Source: Nanobdellota archaeon (lineage in GTDB: Archaea; Nanobdellota; Nanobdellia; Pacearchaeales; GW2011-AR1). Taken from it: 6,002 nucleotides of DNA. The position numbers and the translations under genes were made by a program. The stretch covers positions 1-6,002 of the forward strand of contig JAHJUA010000002.1 of assembly GCA_018829425.1 (NCBI GenBank). The letters run 5' to 3'. Positions within the stretch are counted from its first letter, which is position 1. Every line of letters begins with the position of its first letter. Positions 1-5,571 of this stretch are shown one piece after another. The notes beneath the pieces were generated by a model. It was given only the letters and a program-made list of their open reading frames with translations. It had not been told where the DNA came from and ran no database searches.

Positions 1-39
1 ATATGGTTGAATGATGAGTTGAGGAAGCGTGGGAAATAA
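1..39 (+). CDS. C-terminal tail of an upstream gene (partial)
   Basis: Frame 1 is open from the window edge and ends in TAA at 37-39, giving the last 12 residues IWLNDELRKRGK. The other two + frames meet stop codons within the first 15 bases, so this is the only + frame that can be a gene tail. A T-run at 42-47 follows directly and fits an archaeal U-tract terminator. The product cannot be identified from 12 residues. Because the downstream gene is a GspF/TadC platform protein, a secretion/pilus ATPase (GspE/TadA/FlaI type) is a reasonable contextual guess, but nothing in these residues shows it. Confidence 0.5.
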   Translation: MWLNDELRKRGK

Positions 40-49
40 TCTTTTTTGA

Positions 50-58
50 ATATAAAAA
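50..58 (+). promoter_or_regulatory. Possible TATA box for the 82-residue gene
   Basis: The sequence ATATAAAAA, continuing into a TTTTTAAA stretch to 66, is the only TATA-like element before the ATG at 88. Archaeal transcription usually starts about 25 bases past the box centre, here near 79-80, which would leave a leader of about 8 bases. No Shine-Dalgarno site precedes the ATG, consistent with a nearly leaderless mRNA. The surrounding DNA is AT-rich, so a TATA-like match carries limited weight. Confidence 0.4.
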
Positions 59-87
59 TTTTTAAACTTGGTTTTTGATAGATTAGC

Positions 88-336
88 ATGGCTAAATCTA
101 ATTTGAAATGTTTGGTTGAAGGTTGCTCTTACAATACTTTTGGGGCTTGCATATATGGGGGAAAACGAGAAACAATAGCAGGTCGCTCTTGTCCAGCTTA
201 CCAAGAAGATTTAGAAGGGAGAAAAATTCTTGGGGGTGTTGTTTCTCCTGCTGTTCAAAGACTTGAAGAGACTGAAATAACTAGGCGGAAGATAAATGAA
301 GGTTTGGCTCCCGTTCGTTGGGGTAGATATGAATGA
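88..336 (+). CDS. Small four-cysteine protein, DUF1540-like
   Basis: This is an 82-residue soluble protein with no signal peptide or membrane segment. Its N-terminal half has cysteines at 8, 13, 21 and 35 in the pattern C-x4-C-x7-C-x13-C, with text 'LKCLVEGCSYN...GAC...SCPAY'. This resembles the DUF1540 family (C-x-V-x-x-C-x-Y-N-x4-C...C), small proteins thought to bind a metal through their cysteines. Zinc binding is therefore an inference. The C-terminal half (about 40-82) is charged and helical-looking with no recognised motif. The ATG at 88 is chosen because it gives the full Cys motif and lies just after a TATA-like element; no Shine-Dalgarno is visible. It sits 72 bases before the pilus/secretion platform gene, so it may act in the same system, perhaps as an accessory or regulatory factor. 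Its function is unknown. Confidence 0.82.
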   Translation: MAKSNLKCLVEGCSYNTFGACIYGGKRETIAGRSCPAYQEDLEGRKILGGVVSPAVQRLEETEITRRKINEGLAPVRWGRYE

Positions 337-341
337 TTGCG

Positions 342-385
342 AATAAATTTGGAACCCAAAATTTATTAACTAAATTCTGTTAGTT
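342..385 (+). other. Two adjacent inverted repeats between genes
   Basis: The first hairpin pairs AATAAATTTGG (342-352) with CC(A)AAATTTATT (356-367), an 11-bp stem with one bulged A at 358 and loop AAC. The second starts on the next base: AACTAA (368-373) pairs with TTAGTT (380-385) around a 6-base loop, and is followed by the T-rich tract GTTTTATTATT (386-396). This could be the transcript end of the 82-residue gene or a regulatory leader of the platform gene. Both stems are mostly A-T, and a weak TATA-like ATTTATTA (361-368) overlaps the right arm, so a promoter is an alternative reading. Confidence 0.4.
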
Positions 386-400
386 GTTTTATTATTAAGT

Positions 401-406
401 GGTGAG
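401..406 (+). promoter_or_regulatory. Shine-Dalgarno for the platform gene
   Basis: GGTGAG lies three to four bases before the ATG at 409. GGTGA is complementary to the conserved archaeal 16S 3' end (anti-SD core CACCTCC followed by the T side), so it supports ATG 409 as the start. The spacing is shorter than usual. Confidence 0.55.
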
Positions 407-408
407 TT

Positions 409-2583
409 ATGCCGGCGTCTAAAAAAGATATAGATGAAATTCTAAAAAAGTATGGAGCTAAGATAGATGCTCAGATTGACGCGGACGAGACGCACGGGGC
501 TTTGACTGATTTTAGCAGTGACTATAGAACATTTAGGCAAGAGATGGCGCCTGATTTTTCACGTTATGAAAAGTGGTGCAAGAGTCTTGGGAACATTATC
601 AAACTCAAAGTTTCGGAGAAAGACGCGAAAGAAGTTCAAAAATCTTTGAAAATTGCACATTTAGATTTGGAGCCGTCGCAACCTTTGACTCTGAGTGTTG
701 TGGCTTTTATGACTGTTTTTTTCCTCGGACTTTTAATTTCGGTAGCTGTTGTTTTTTTTAAGGGAGGCATCGCAGCTTTCCCTGTGTTGTTTTTCTTCCT
801 AGCTGTTTTGGTTTCAGTTTTCATTTTCTATTTTATGAAAGCTTATCCTGAAAGGCTCGCGAACAAATGGCGTTTGAAAGCTTCGTCGCAAATGGTTCCG
901 GCGATACTTTATGTTGTTGTTTACATGAGGCATACACCGAATCTTGAACGAGCTATTGCTTTCGCGTCGCAACATTTGCAATATCCTTTGGCCTTGGATC
1001 TGAAAAAAGTTTTCTATGATGTTCAAGTTGGAAAGTTTTCTACGATAAAGGCGAGTCTTGATAACTATCTTGAAACTTGGAGAGATTATTCTGTCGAGTT
1101 CATTGAAGGGTTTCATTTAATTGAGAGCAGTCTTTACGAGCCGGACGACACTCGGAGAATTATAACTTTGGAGAAGTCCTTGAAGATTGTTCTTGATGGA
1201 GTTTATGATAAAATGTTGACCTTTACCCATGAGGTTAAGAGTCCTCTTACAAATGTTTACATGCTTGGTGTTGTTCTTCCAACTCTGGGATTGGCACTTC
1301 TTCCATTAGCGACGGCGATGCTTGGCGGGCTTTTGACTTGGGTGCACGTCTTCATTTTCTTCAATATGATTATTCCGTTTGTGGTTTTCTATCTAACTGA
1401 TAAAATTATTTTCTTGCGACCTGGAGGTTATGGGGAAACGTCATTGCTTGAAAAGAATCCGTTTTATTCAAAATACAAAAGCAAGAAGCCGTACTTCAAG
1501 GCGCTGATTATTGTGATTCCATTTATTATAATTGGGCTTCTGCCGTTTATTTTCCAGTATACGCCTTTACCTGGAGCACTTGGTTTCCAGAAAGATTATG
1601 CTTTCTCTGAACTTGGCTTAGGAATTCTTGGAGAAGGAAATTTGTTTGGGTTTGTTGATTCATCTTCGGGAACGAAAGGACCTTTCGGAGTTGGGGCGTT
1701 GATATTCAGTATGTTTATACCATTGGGAATTGCAATGTTTTTTTCAATAGCTTACAAAGAAAAAACGAAAGAACTTATCGTTGAAAGGACGAAGACGAAG
1801 CAACTTGAAGTTGAGTTTAATAATTCTCTTTTCCAAATCGGGAACAGATTGGGGAATGGGGTTCCGCCTGAAATTATTTTTGGAAAGGTTGCCGAGAGCG
1901 CGAAGGGTTTGCGAACAGAAGATTTTTTCTTGAGAGTTGATTATAATATTAAGCAAGCAGGAATGAGTGTGGAGCGCGCGATTTTTGATTCAAAGCGTGG
2001 GGCTATTATTCATTATCCTTCTGATTTGATTTCGATAAGTATGAAGATTCTCGTCGAGTCTGCTAAGAAAGGTTTGAAGATTGCAGCAGTAAGCATGATG
2101 AGCATTTCGGAATATGTGAAGAACATTCAGAAGATTACTTTGCGACTTAAGGACATGCTTGCAGAAGTTCTCTCGGATATGAAGTCGAATATGAATTTCC
2201 TTGCTCCGTTGCTTTCAGGTGTTGTCGTCGGTCTTGCGGCGATGATAACTTCCATTCTTTCACAACTTGGACTGGAAAAACTTCAAGGAGAGAGCGCCGC
2301 ATCTGGTTTGGGAAACATCGGCGCGATACTTGACATCTTTGATGTTACAAAAATGATTCCACCTTATTTCCTTCAAATAATAATTGGAATTTATCTTATT
2401 GAGATAATATTTATTTTGACGCGAACGCTTGTGACGGTTGAATCTGGCGAGGACAAACTTCTGCAGATACATTCAACTGGAAAGAATTTCTCGAAGGGTA
2501 TGCTGCTTTACTTTATCACAGGACTTGTGGCAACAATTCTCTTGTTTGTGCTCGTGGGAATTGTTCTTGGGAACCTGGTTTAG
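409..2583 (+). CDS. Type IV pilus/type II secretion platform protein, FlaJ/TadC-like (two GspF domains)
   Basis: This 724-residue polytopic membrane protein is the kind that sits at the base of archaeal type IV pili, archaella and type II-like export machines, where a cytoplasmic ATPase drives it to insert or extract pilin subunits. Residues 1-90 are a charged cytoplasmic N-terminus ending in 'KIAHLDLEPS', typical of archaeal TadC/FlaJ proteins just before the first membrane helix. Hydrophobic segments lie near 94-117, 121-143, 282-305, 309-330, 363-384, 428-448, 598-618, 651-672 and 698-722. Two soluble helical blocks, about 158-280 ('MVPAILYVVVYMRHTPNLERAIAF') and 466-595 ('FNNSLFQIGNRLGNGVPPEIIF'), match the two GspF (T2SSF) cytoplasmic domains. 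It is longer than a typical archaellum FlaJ because of the N-terminal part and the 385-428 exposed loop. The adjacent prepilin-like genes downstream fit this role. It could serve either a pilus or pseudopilus system; the sequence alone does not decide. Confidence 0.9.
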   Translation: MPASKKDIDEILKKYGAKIDAQIDADETHGALTDFSSDYRTFRQEMAPDFSRYEKWCKSLGNIIKLKVSEKDAKEVQKSLKIAHLDLEPSQPLTLSVVAFMTVFFLGLLISVAVVFFKGGIAAFPVLFFFLAVLVSVFIFYFMKAYPERLANKWRLKASSQMVPAILYVVVYMRHTPNLERAIAFASQHLQYPLALDLKKVFYDVQVGKFSTIKASLDNYLETWRDYSVEFIEGFHLIESSLYEPDDTRRIITLEKSLKIVLDGVYDKMLTFTHEVKSPLTNVYMLGVVLPTLGLALLPLATAMLGGLLTWVHVFIFFNMIIPFVVFYLTDKIIFLRPGGYGETSLLEKNPFYSKYKSKKPYFKALIIVIPFIIIGLLPFIFQYTPLPGALGFQKDYAFSELGLGILGEGNLFGFVDSSSGTKGPFGVGALIFSMFIPLGIAMFFSIAYKEKTKELIVERTKTKQLEVEFNNSLFQIGNRLGNGVPPEIIFGKVAESAKGLRTEDFFLRVDYNIKQAGMSVERAIFDSKRGAIIHYPSDLISISMKILVESAKKGLKIAAVSMMSISEYVKNIQKITLRLKDMLAEVLSDMKSNMNFLAPLLSGVVVGLAAMITSILSQLGLEKLQGESAASGLGNIGAILDIFDVTKMIPPYFLQIIIGIYLIEIIFILTRTLVTVESGEDKLLQIHSTGKNFSKGMLLYFITGLVATILLFVLVGIVLGNLV

Positions 2584-2587
2584 ATTA

Positions 2588-2603
2588 CAGAAATATTTAT
2601 ATA
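2588..2603 (+). promoter_or_regulatory. BRE plus TATA box for the multi-dockerin gene
   Basis: TTTATATA at 2596-2603 matches the archaeal TATA consensus exactly, and the purine-rich CAGAAA just upstream (2588-2593) fits a B-recognition element. The predicted transcription start, about 25-27 bases beyond the box centre, falls at or next to the ATG at 2626. This suggests an independent transcript for the surface-protein gene, separate from the platform gene, whose stop codon ends at 2583. Confidence 0.7.
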
Positions 2604-2616
2604 CGTCTAATTTCTA

Positions 2617-2621
2617 AGGAG
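2617..2621 (+). promoter_or_regulatory. Shine-Dalgarno for the multi-dockerin gene
   Basis: AGGAG ends four bases before the ATG at 2626 and supports that start. It would only be present on transcripts beginning upstream of 2617, that is, read-through from the platform gene; a transcript from the TATA box at 2596 should begin too late to include it. Confidence 0.6.
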
Positions 2622-2625
2622 TGTT

Positions 2626-4521
2626 ATGAAAAGAGGTCGTGTAGTTTTAATTTCTTTCTCGTTGATTTTAATTTTGTCATTGAGTTTGGTTTCGGCAGGA
2701 TGGTTCTCTGATTTTTTCGGGAAGATGACTGGGCGAGCAGTTGAGACTCAAAACTTAGCTGTGAGTTCTGACCCTTGCGATTCTGATTTCGACGGAAATG
2801 GAACTGTTGATAATAATGATTATGCTGCGTTCTCAGCTCATTATAATCAAGCTGCTTCTGCGACCTTGGGAACTGATAAGTATGATTTGGATGGCAATGG
2901 GAAAATTGAATTTGCAGATTACATAATCTTCGCTGGGAATTTTGGGAAGAATTGTATTGCTGATAGATCTTGTAATCCTGCCTTTCAACAATTTTTAGGA
3001 GAATATGGAAAGTCGATTACTTATCCAGAAACAAATTATGATTTGAACCACAATGGTGTTATAGATTTTGAAGATTTCATCTCTTTTACAGAGTATTATT
3101 CTACGCTTTGTACCCCTGAATCACCAATTCCTGCAGCAGGTTCCACTTCTGCTTGTCCTGATTTCAATAGCGACGGGTCGATTAATGTAGCTGACTTCGA
3201 AATTTTCAGAGTTAATTATGGAAAATCAGTATCAGTATCATTAGGGACTGACAAATATGATTTGAATGATGATGGAGCCATAGACTTCTATGATCATTTA
3301 ATTTTTGCAGAGAAGTATGGGACTACTTGTTCTTCTTCGAGTACTACGACTATAACATGTACTGACAGCGACGGCGGAAAGGATTATGATGTTAAGGGGA
3401 CTGTGGTTGATTCGTTGGCATCAGTTACCTATACTGATACTTGCACAGATTTGGAAACTACAGATGCCAGTGGGGGATGGACGCCTACAAGTACTGGAAC
3501 TATCTTAATGGAATATTCTTGTGGCAGTACTAATTATCAATATGCTCCCTATGAATGCCCAAACGGTTGCTCCGACGGTACTTGTCTCCAAGAAAAATCG
3601 AATCTGAAGGATTGCCCTGATTTTGATGGAAGCGGAACTGTTGATGGTAATGATAGGGATTTGTTTAATGTTAATTATCATGCGTATTTGGGTAAGTTTG
3701 TTTCGGCAGATTCAGGGAGTGATAGGTATGACCTTGATGGCGACGGAATAATTGGTTTTGGAGATCTTATAACCTTTGGACAAAATTTTGGGAAGGTTTG
3801 TGCTGCCTCTGATTTAGAGGATGGAGAAGATGTTCCTGCAACAAATACTGCAACACTTCCATCCGAATTTTACGAGAGGATAATCGCGGAAGACATAGCA
3901 GATTGGGAATATGTTAGTGGACAGTTTTATGAGGATAATTGTCCTGAGAGTGATTTGTCATGTGACTATTATAAAGCAAGTTACACCAACCTAGCCACCG
4001 AAGTGGTTGCTGGAGTTGCAGTTCTTGATTTCCCAAGAAATATAGAAAATGATTACTTTTTAGGACTTTATCAAGATGCGATTGACGAAGGATCTCTTGC
4101 CGTTAGCTCAGGCAGTAGCAATAAGTATTATATTGTCGCTCCTCAAGGAAATGCTGTGATTTGGTTTGCCAAGGATAAACTTGTCGTCACGTCATTCTCT
4201 CAGTCCGATGCTAGTTATGCTGATGACATCCTAGACGCTTACACTGGAAAATATTCTTCTGGTTTTAGGCCTGCAGAGGATACTTCTATTGCTTGTACTA
4301 ACTCCTGCACTCTGGATAATGAGTGTGTTCCAATAGGCTACAGAACGCAAGCAGCAAAGTTTTGCGACGTAGGTTATGTGTTTTCTGCCCAGAAAACGGA
4401 AGGAATCCAGTGTCTGAATAGTTTTGAATGTGATAGTAACTTTTGTACTTCTGGACAATGTGTGGACGCTGGATTGATGCAGAGACTTCTTAACTGGTTC
4501 AAGAATGTTTTCGGCAGTTAG
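2626..4521 (+). CDS. Secreted multi-dockerin (EF-hand) Cys-rich surface protein
   Basis: This 631-residue protein begins with a Sec signal peptide: MKRGR, a hydrophobic core at about 6-22, and likely cleavage after VSA (24). The mature start 'GWFSDFFGKMTGRAV' is a segment I associate with DPANN surface proteins. Residues 51-392 hold four dockerin-like EF-hand pairs, each bracketed by cysteines: 51/110, 116/162, 177/235 and 330/392. Seven loops have D-x-[DN]-x-[DNS]-G spacing and an Asp at position 12, starting at D54, D87, D139, D179, D212, D332 and D369; Ca2+ binding is inferred. Residues 245-320 form a Cys-rich module ('CTDSDGGKDY...CPNGCSDGTC'). Residues about 412-545 are a mixed alpha/beta-looking region I do not recognise. 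Residues 557-613 are a second Cys-rich module ('FECDSNFCTSGQCV'), ending in the amphipathic tail 'LLNWFKNVFGS'. No catalytic domain is seen. Likely roles are adhesion or surface assembly. No cohesin partner is in the window. Confidence 0.88.
   Translation: MKRGRVVLISFSLILILSLSLVSAGWFSDFFGKMTGRAVETQNLAVSSDPCDSDFDGNGTVDNNDYAAFSAHYNQAASATLGTDKYDLDGNGKIEFADYIIFAGNFGKNCIADRSCNPAFQQFLGEYGKSITYPETNYDLNHNGVIDFEDFISFTEYYSTLCTPESPIPAAGSTSACPDFNSDGSINVADFEIFRVNYGKSVSVSLGTDKYDLNDDGAIDFYDHLIFAEKYGTTCSSSSTTTITCTDSDGGKDYDVKGTVVDSLASVTYTDTCTDLETTDASGGWTPTSTGTILMEYSCGSTNYQYAPYECPNGCSDGTCLQEKSNLKDCPDFDGSGTVDGNDRDLFNVNYHAYLGKFVSADSGSDRYDLDGDGIIGFGDLITFGQNFGKVCAASDLEDGEDVPATNTATLPSEFYERIIAEDIADWEYVSGQFYEDNCPESDLSCDYYKASYTNLATEVVAGVAVLDFPRNIENDYFLGLYQDAIDEGSLAVSSGSSNKYYIVAPQGNAVIWFAKDKLVVTSFSQSDASYADDILDAYTGKYSSGFRPAEDTSIACTNSCTLDNECVPIGYRTQAAKFCDVGYVFSAQKTEGIQCLNSFECDSNFCTSGQCVDAGLMQRLLNWFKNVFGS
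2776..3801 (+). repeat. Four cysteine-bracketed dockerin/EF-hand pair repeats (protein level)
   Basis: The copies are at 2776-2955, 2971-3111, 3154-3330 and 3613-3801. The shared plan is Cys, a Ca2+ loop, a helix ending in [NE]Y-like residues, a linker such as 'LGTDKYDL' (copies 1 and 3) or 'SGSDRYDL' (copy 4), a second Ca2+ loop, a helix ending near 'NFGK' or 'KYG', then Cys. Copy 2 lacks the first loop: 'CNPAFQQFLGEYGKS' aligns with 'CPDF...FEIFRVNYGKS' after loss of about ten residues. In copy 4 the second loop has Gly377 at ligand position 9. The nucleotide sequences have diverged, so these are old internal duplications rather than recent ones. Confidence 0.8.
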
Positions 4522-4556
4522 TTAACTTTATTAATTTGTTTTCTTATTCCTTATTA
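4522..4556 (+). terminator. T-rich tract after the multi-dockerin gene
   Basis: The 35 bases after the stop codon are very T-rich on the coding strand, including TTTGTTTTCTTATTCCTTATT. Archaeal terminators are often U-tracts without a strong hairpin, so this is a plausible transcript end. TTTATTAA at 4527-4534 could instead be a TATA box for the small-gene cluster, with a start near 4556 and a leader containing the hairpin at 4566-4590. Confidence 0.35.
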
Positions 4557-4565
4557 TGAAAAATG

Positions 4566-4590
4566 GGTTTCTTTTTTGTAAAAAGAAACT
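4566..4590 (+). other. Perfect hairpin upstream of the small pilin-like genes
   Basis: GTTTCTTTTT (4567-4576) pairs perfectly with AAAAAGAAAC (4580-4589) around the 3-base loop TGT, and the outer G4566/T4590 can form a wobble pair. It lies 22 bases before the ATG at 4612. No T-run follows it, which argues against a bacterial-style terminator; a leader structure or a terminator for the preceding gene are both possible. Confidence 0.5.
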
Positions 4591-4611
4591 ACACTGGTAG
4601 GAAAAGTAAAA

Positions 4612-4764
4612 ATGATGAAAAATAAAAAGGGGATTGTAAATGAGTATCTTCCTTGGCTGCTCATCGGAATTGCGGTGCTTGTGATTCTGATGATAACGAT
4701 TTTTGTCTTGAGGGAGAAAGGTGTTTCGCTCATTGATCAACTAAAAGGAATCTTCGGAGGATGA
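4612..4764 (+). CDS. 50-residue single-pass membrane protein, prepilin-like
   Basis: The open frame starts MMKNKKGIVNEYLPWLLIGI and ends in TGA at 4762-4764. Positive residues and a Gly (KNKKG, residues 3-7) precede a hydrophobic helix at about 13-33, followed by a short charged tail 'LREKGVSLIDQLKGIFGG'. Archaeal class III signal peptides are cut after a Gly or Ala following Lys/Arg; here that would be KKG|IVNE, with Glu at +4 rather than the usual +5, so processing is uncertain. A weak AGGA at 4599-4602 precedes the start; ATG 4615 is an equally good start. I recognise the pattern from DPANN gene clusters but know no assigned function. It heads a packed run of small membrane genes and probably is a minor pilin or a membrane partner of the export machine. 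Confidence 0.75.
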   Translation: MMKNKKGIVNEYLPWLLIGIAVLVILMITIFVLREKGVSLIDQLKGIFGG

Positions 4765-4771
4765 TGCGCGT

Positions 4772-4800
4772 TTGAATCTTCCCACCCACCCAAAAGGAAA
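4772..4800 (+). repeat. C-rich intergenic element, copy 1
   Basis: TTGAATCTTCCCACCCACCC (4772-4791) followed by the purine-rich AAAAGGAAA. It matches copy 2 at 5572-5591 at 17 of 20 positions. It begins 7 bases after the stop of the first 50-residue gene. The AAGGA at 4794-4798 at its end is the likely Shine-Dalgarno of the next gene, 8 bases from ATG 4807. The opposite strand has only three GGG runs, one short of an intramolecular quadruplex. Confidence 0.5.
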
Positions 4801-4806
4801 TAAAAA

Positions 4807-4959
4807 ATGGAACTTACAATAAATAACTTGATAAAAATAATTCTTGGGGTTCTGGTGTTCTCTGTAGTTGTCGTTGGGGTTTATTTATTTTTTAAGAATT
4901 ATGTCATTGATTTTTTCAGAGGAGGGGCTGTGGAGTTAGCGCTTAGTTTGGTAATATGA
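4807..4959 (+). CDS. 50-residue single-pass membrane protein
   Basis: The ORF reads MELTINNLIKIILGVLVFSV, continues hydrophobic to about residue 29, and ends with a short tail 'KNYVIDFFRGGAVELALSLVI'. There is one transmembrane helix at about 9-29 and no KKG prepilin site, so it is not obviously a pilin. AAGGA (4794-4798) precedes the ATG at normal spacing. Its TGA (4957-4959) overlaps the ATG (4956-4958) of the next gene, so the two are translationally coupled and probably made in fixed ratio. Small proteins of this look recur beside prepilin-like genes in DPANN genomes, as I recall. The function is unknown; a membrane partner of the 165-residue pilin-like protein is likely from the overlap. 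Confidence 0.75.
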   Translation: MELTINNLIKIILGVLVFSVVVVGVYLFFKNYVIDFFRGGAVELALSLVI

Positions 4960-5453
4960 TAAAAAACAAAAAAGGATTCCTTCTCGCAGAAGAAACCTTG
5001 AAGATTATTGTTGCAGTCATAGCGATTGGTTTTCTAGCCTACTTGCTTTTCTCGATTTATGGTGCGAACCAAGACGCGAAAAATTTGGAGTTGGCGAAAG
5101 CGTCGTTGGATTCCTTAGAAACGGCGATTAATACACAGCAGACGGAAGTTATGATTTACAATCCTAAAGGTTGGTGGATTGCTTCTTGGCCTTACAGCGA
5201 CGAGGGAACAACGCTGATGCCAAATTCCTGTTCCAATTTAGGATGGGAAAATTGCTTGTGCATTTTTCCTGCTGGTTGGACAACTTTCAGACCGAATGGT
5301 TACAAACAAGATAGCGATAACGGCGCGTGCGCGCAAATGCCGAAGGAAACAATTGTTTCGCCCGACAGCGGCTCTCAAGCGCCTTTGAAAATTAATAAAG
5401 TTCCTTTGACTTTGAAAATAAATTACGGCGATAAGATAACGATTATAAATTAA
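4956..5453 (+). CDS. Type IV prepilin-like protein with Cys-containing C-terminal domain
   Basis: This 165-residue protein starts MIKNKKGFLLAEETLKIIVA. Cleavage after Gly7 would leave Phe at +1 and Glu at +5, the classic type IV prepilin signature, followed by a hydrophobic helix to about 35. A likely amphipathic helix follows (39-60, 'DAKNLELAKASLDSLETAIN'), as in pilins where the long N-terminal helix continues out of the membrane. The external domain (about 63-165) has Trp-rich 'GWWIASWPY' and four cysteines at 92, 100, 102 and 125, and ends in beta-like 'LKINYGDKITIIN'. A Cys-rich domain outside the cell suggests disulfides or metal binding. It overlaps the previous gene by ATGA and is followed one base after its stop by the next start. 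The probable role is a minor pilin or pseudopilin working with the GspF/TadC platform protein encoded upstream. The exact family is not named with certainty. Confidence 0.88.
   Translation: MIKNKKGFLLAEETLKIIVAVIAIGFLAYLLFSIYGANQDAKNLELAKASLDSLETAINTQQTEVMIYNPKGWWIASWPYSDEGTTLMPNSCSNLGWENCLCIFPAGWTTFRPNGYKQDSDNGACAQMPKETIVSPDSGSQAPLKINKVPLTLKINYGDKITIIN
5323..5335. other. Alternating purine-pyrimidine GC tract within the pilin-like gene
   Basis: GCGCGTGCGCGCA alternates purine and pyrimidine for 13 bases and contains 5-bp inverted arms GCGCG (5323-5327) and CGCGC (5330-5334). It encodes the Gly-Ala-Cys-Ala region (residues 123-126), including Cys125. In an AT-rich locus this is a local composition outlier, of a type prone to Z-form DNA. 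Chance codon choice is a sufficient explanation. Confidence 0.35.
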
Positions 5454-5454
5454 A

Positions 5455-5559
5455 ATGGACATTGAAGAACTCATAAAATATTTAACTTGGATTGTGTTTT
5501 TTGGAGTAGCGCTTGCTGGAATTTATTTTACTCTTAGGCGATTGGGAGTTGTTGGATGA
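5455..5559 (+). CDS. 34-residue single-pass membrane protein
   Basis: The tiny ORF starts MDIEELIKYLTWIVFFGVAL and ends 'AGIYFTLRRLGVVG', with TGA at 5557-5559. It has an acidic N-terminus, one hydrophobic helix at about 9-27 and a basic C-terminus (LRR), so the N-terminus is probably outside by the positive-inside rule. Its ATG follows the stop of the 165-residue prepilin-like gene after a single base, and no Shine-Dalgarno is present, so translation probably depends on re-initiation. The tight packing, a clean membrane-helix design and my recollection of similar proteins of about 33 residues in DPANN clusters argue that it is real. The function is unknown; a small subunit of the pilin complex is plausible. 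Confidence 0.68.
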   Translation: MDIEELIKYLTWIVFFGVALAGIYFTLRRLGVVG

Positions 5560-5571
5560 TTTTTGGAGGAA

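Noticed and set aside
814..1116. 100-codon open frame on the - strand inside the platform gene, and other - strand frames
   Set aside because: They lie antisense to well-supported coding sequence, have no domain-like sequence, and lack start signals.
2776..3801. Reading the dockerin repeats as evidence of a cellulosome
   Set aside because: No cohesin, carbohydrate-binding or glycosidase domain is visible in the window, and tandem Cys-bracketed pairs differ from the usual enzyme-end dockerin.
4556..4600. 14-codon ORF (MKNGFLFCKKKLHW) overlapping the hairpin upstream of the small genes, a possible leader peptide
   Set aside because: It has no ribosome site and its sequence is just the A/T-rich inverted repeat read as codons; nothing indicates attenuation.
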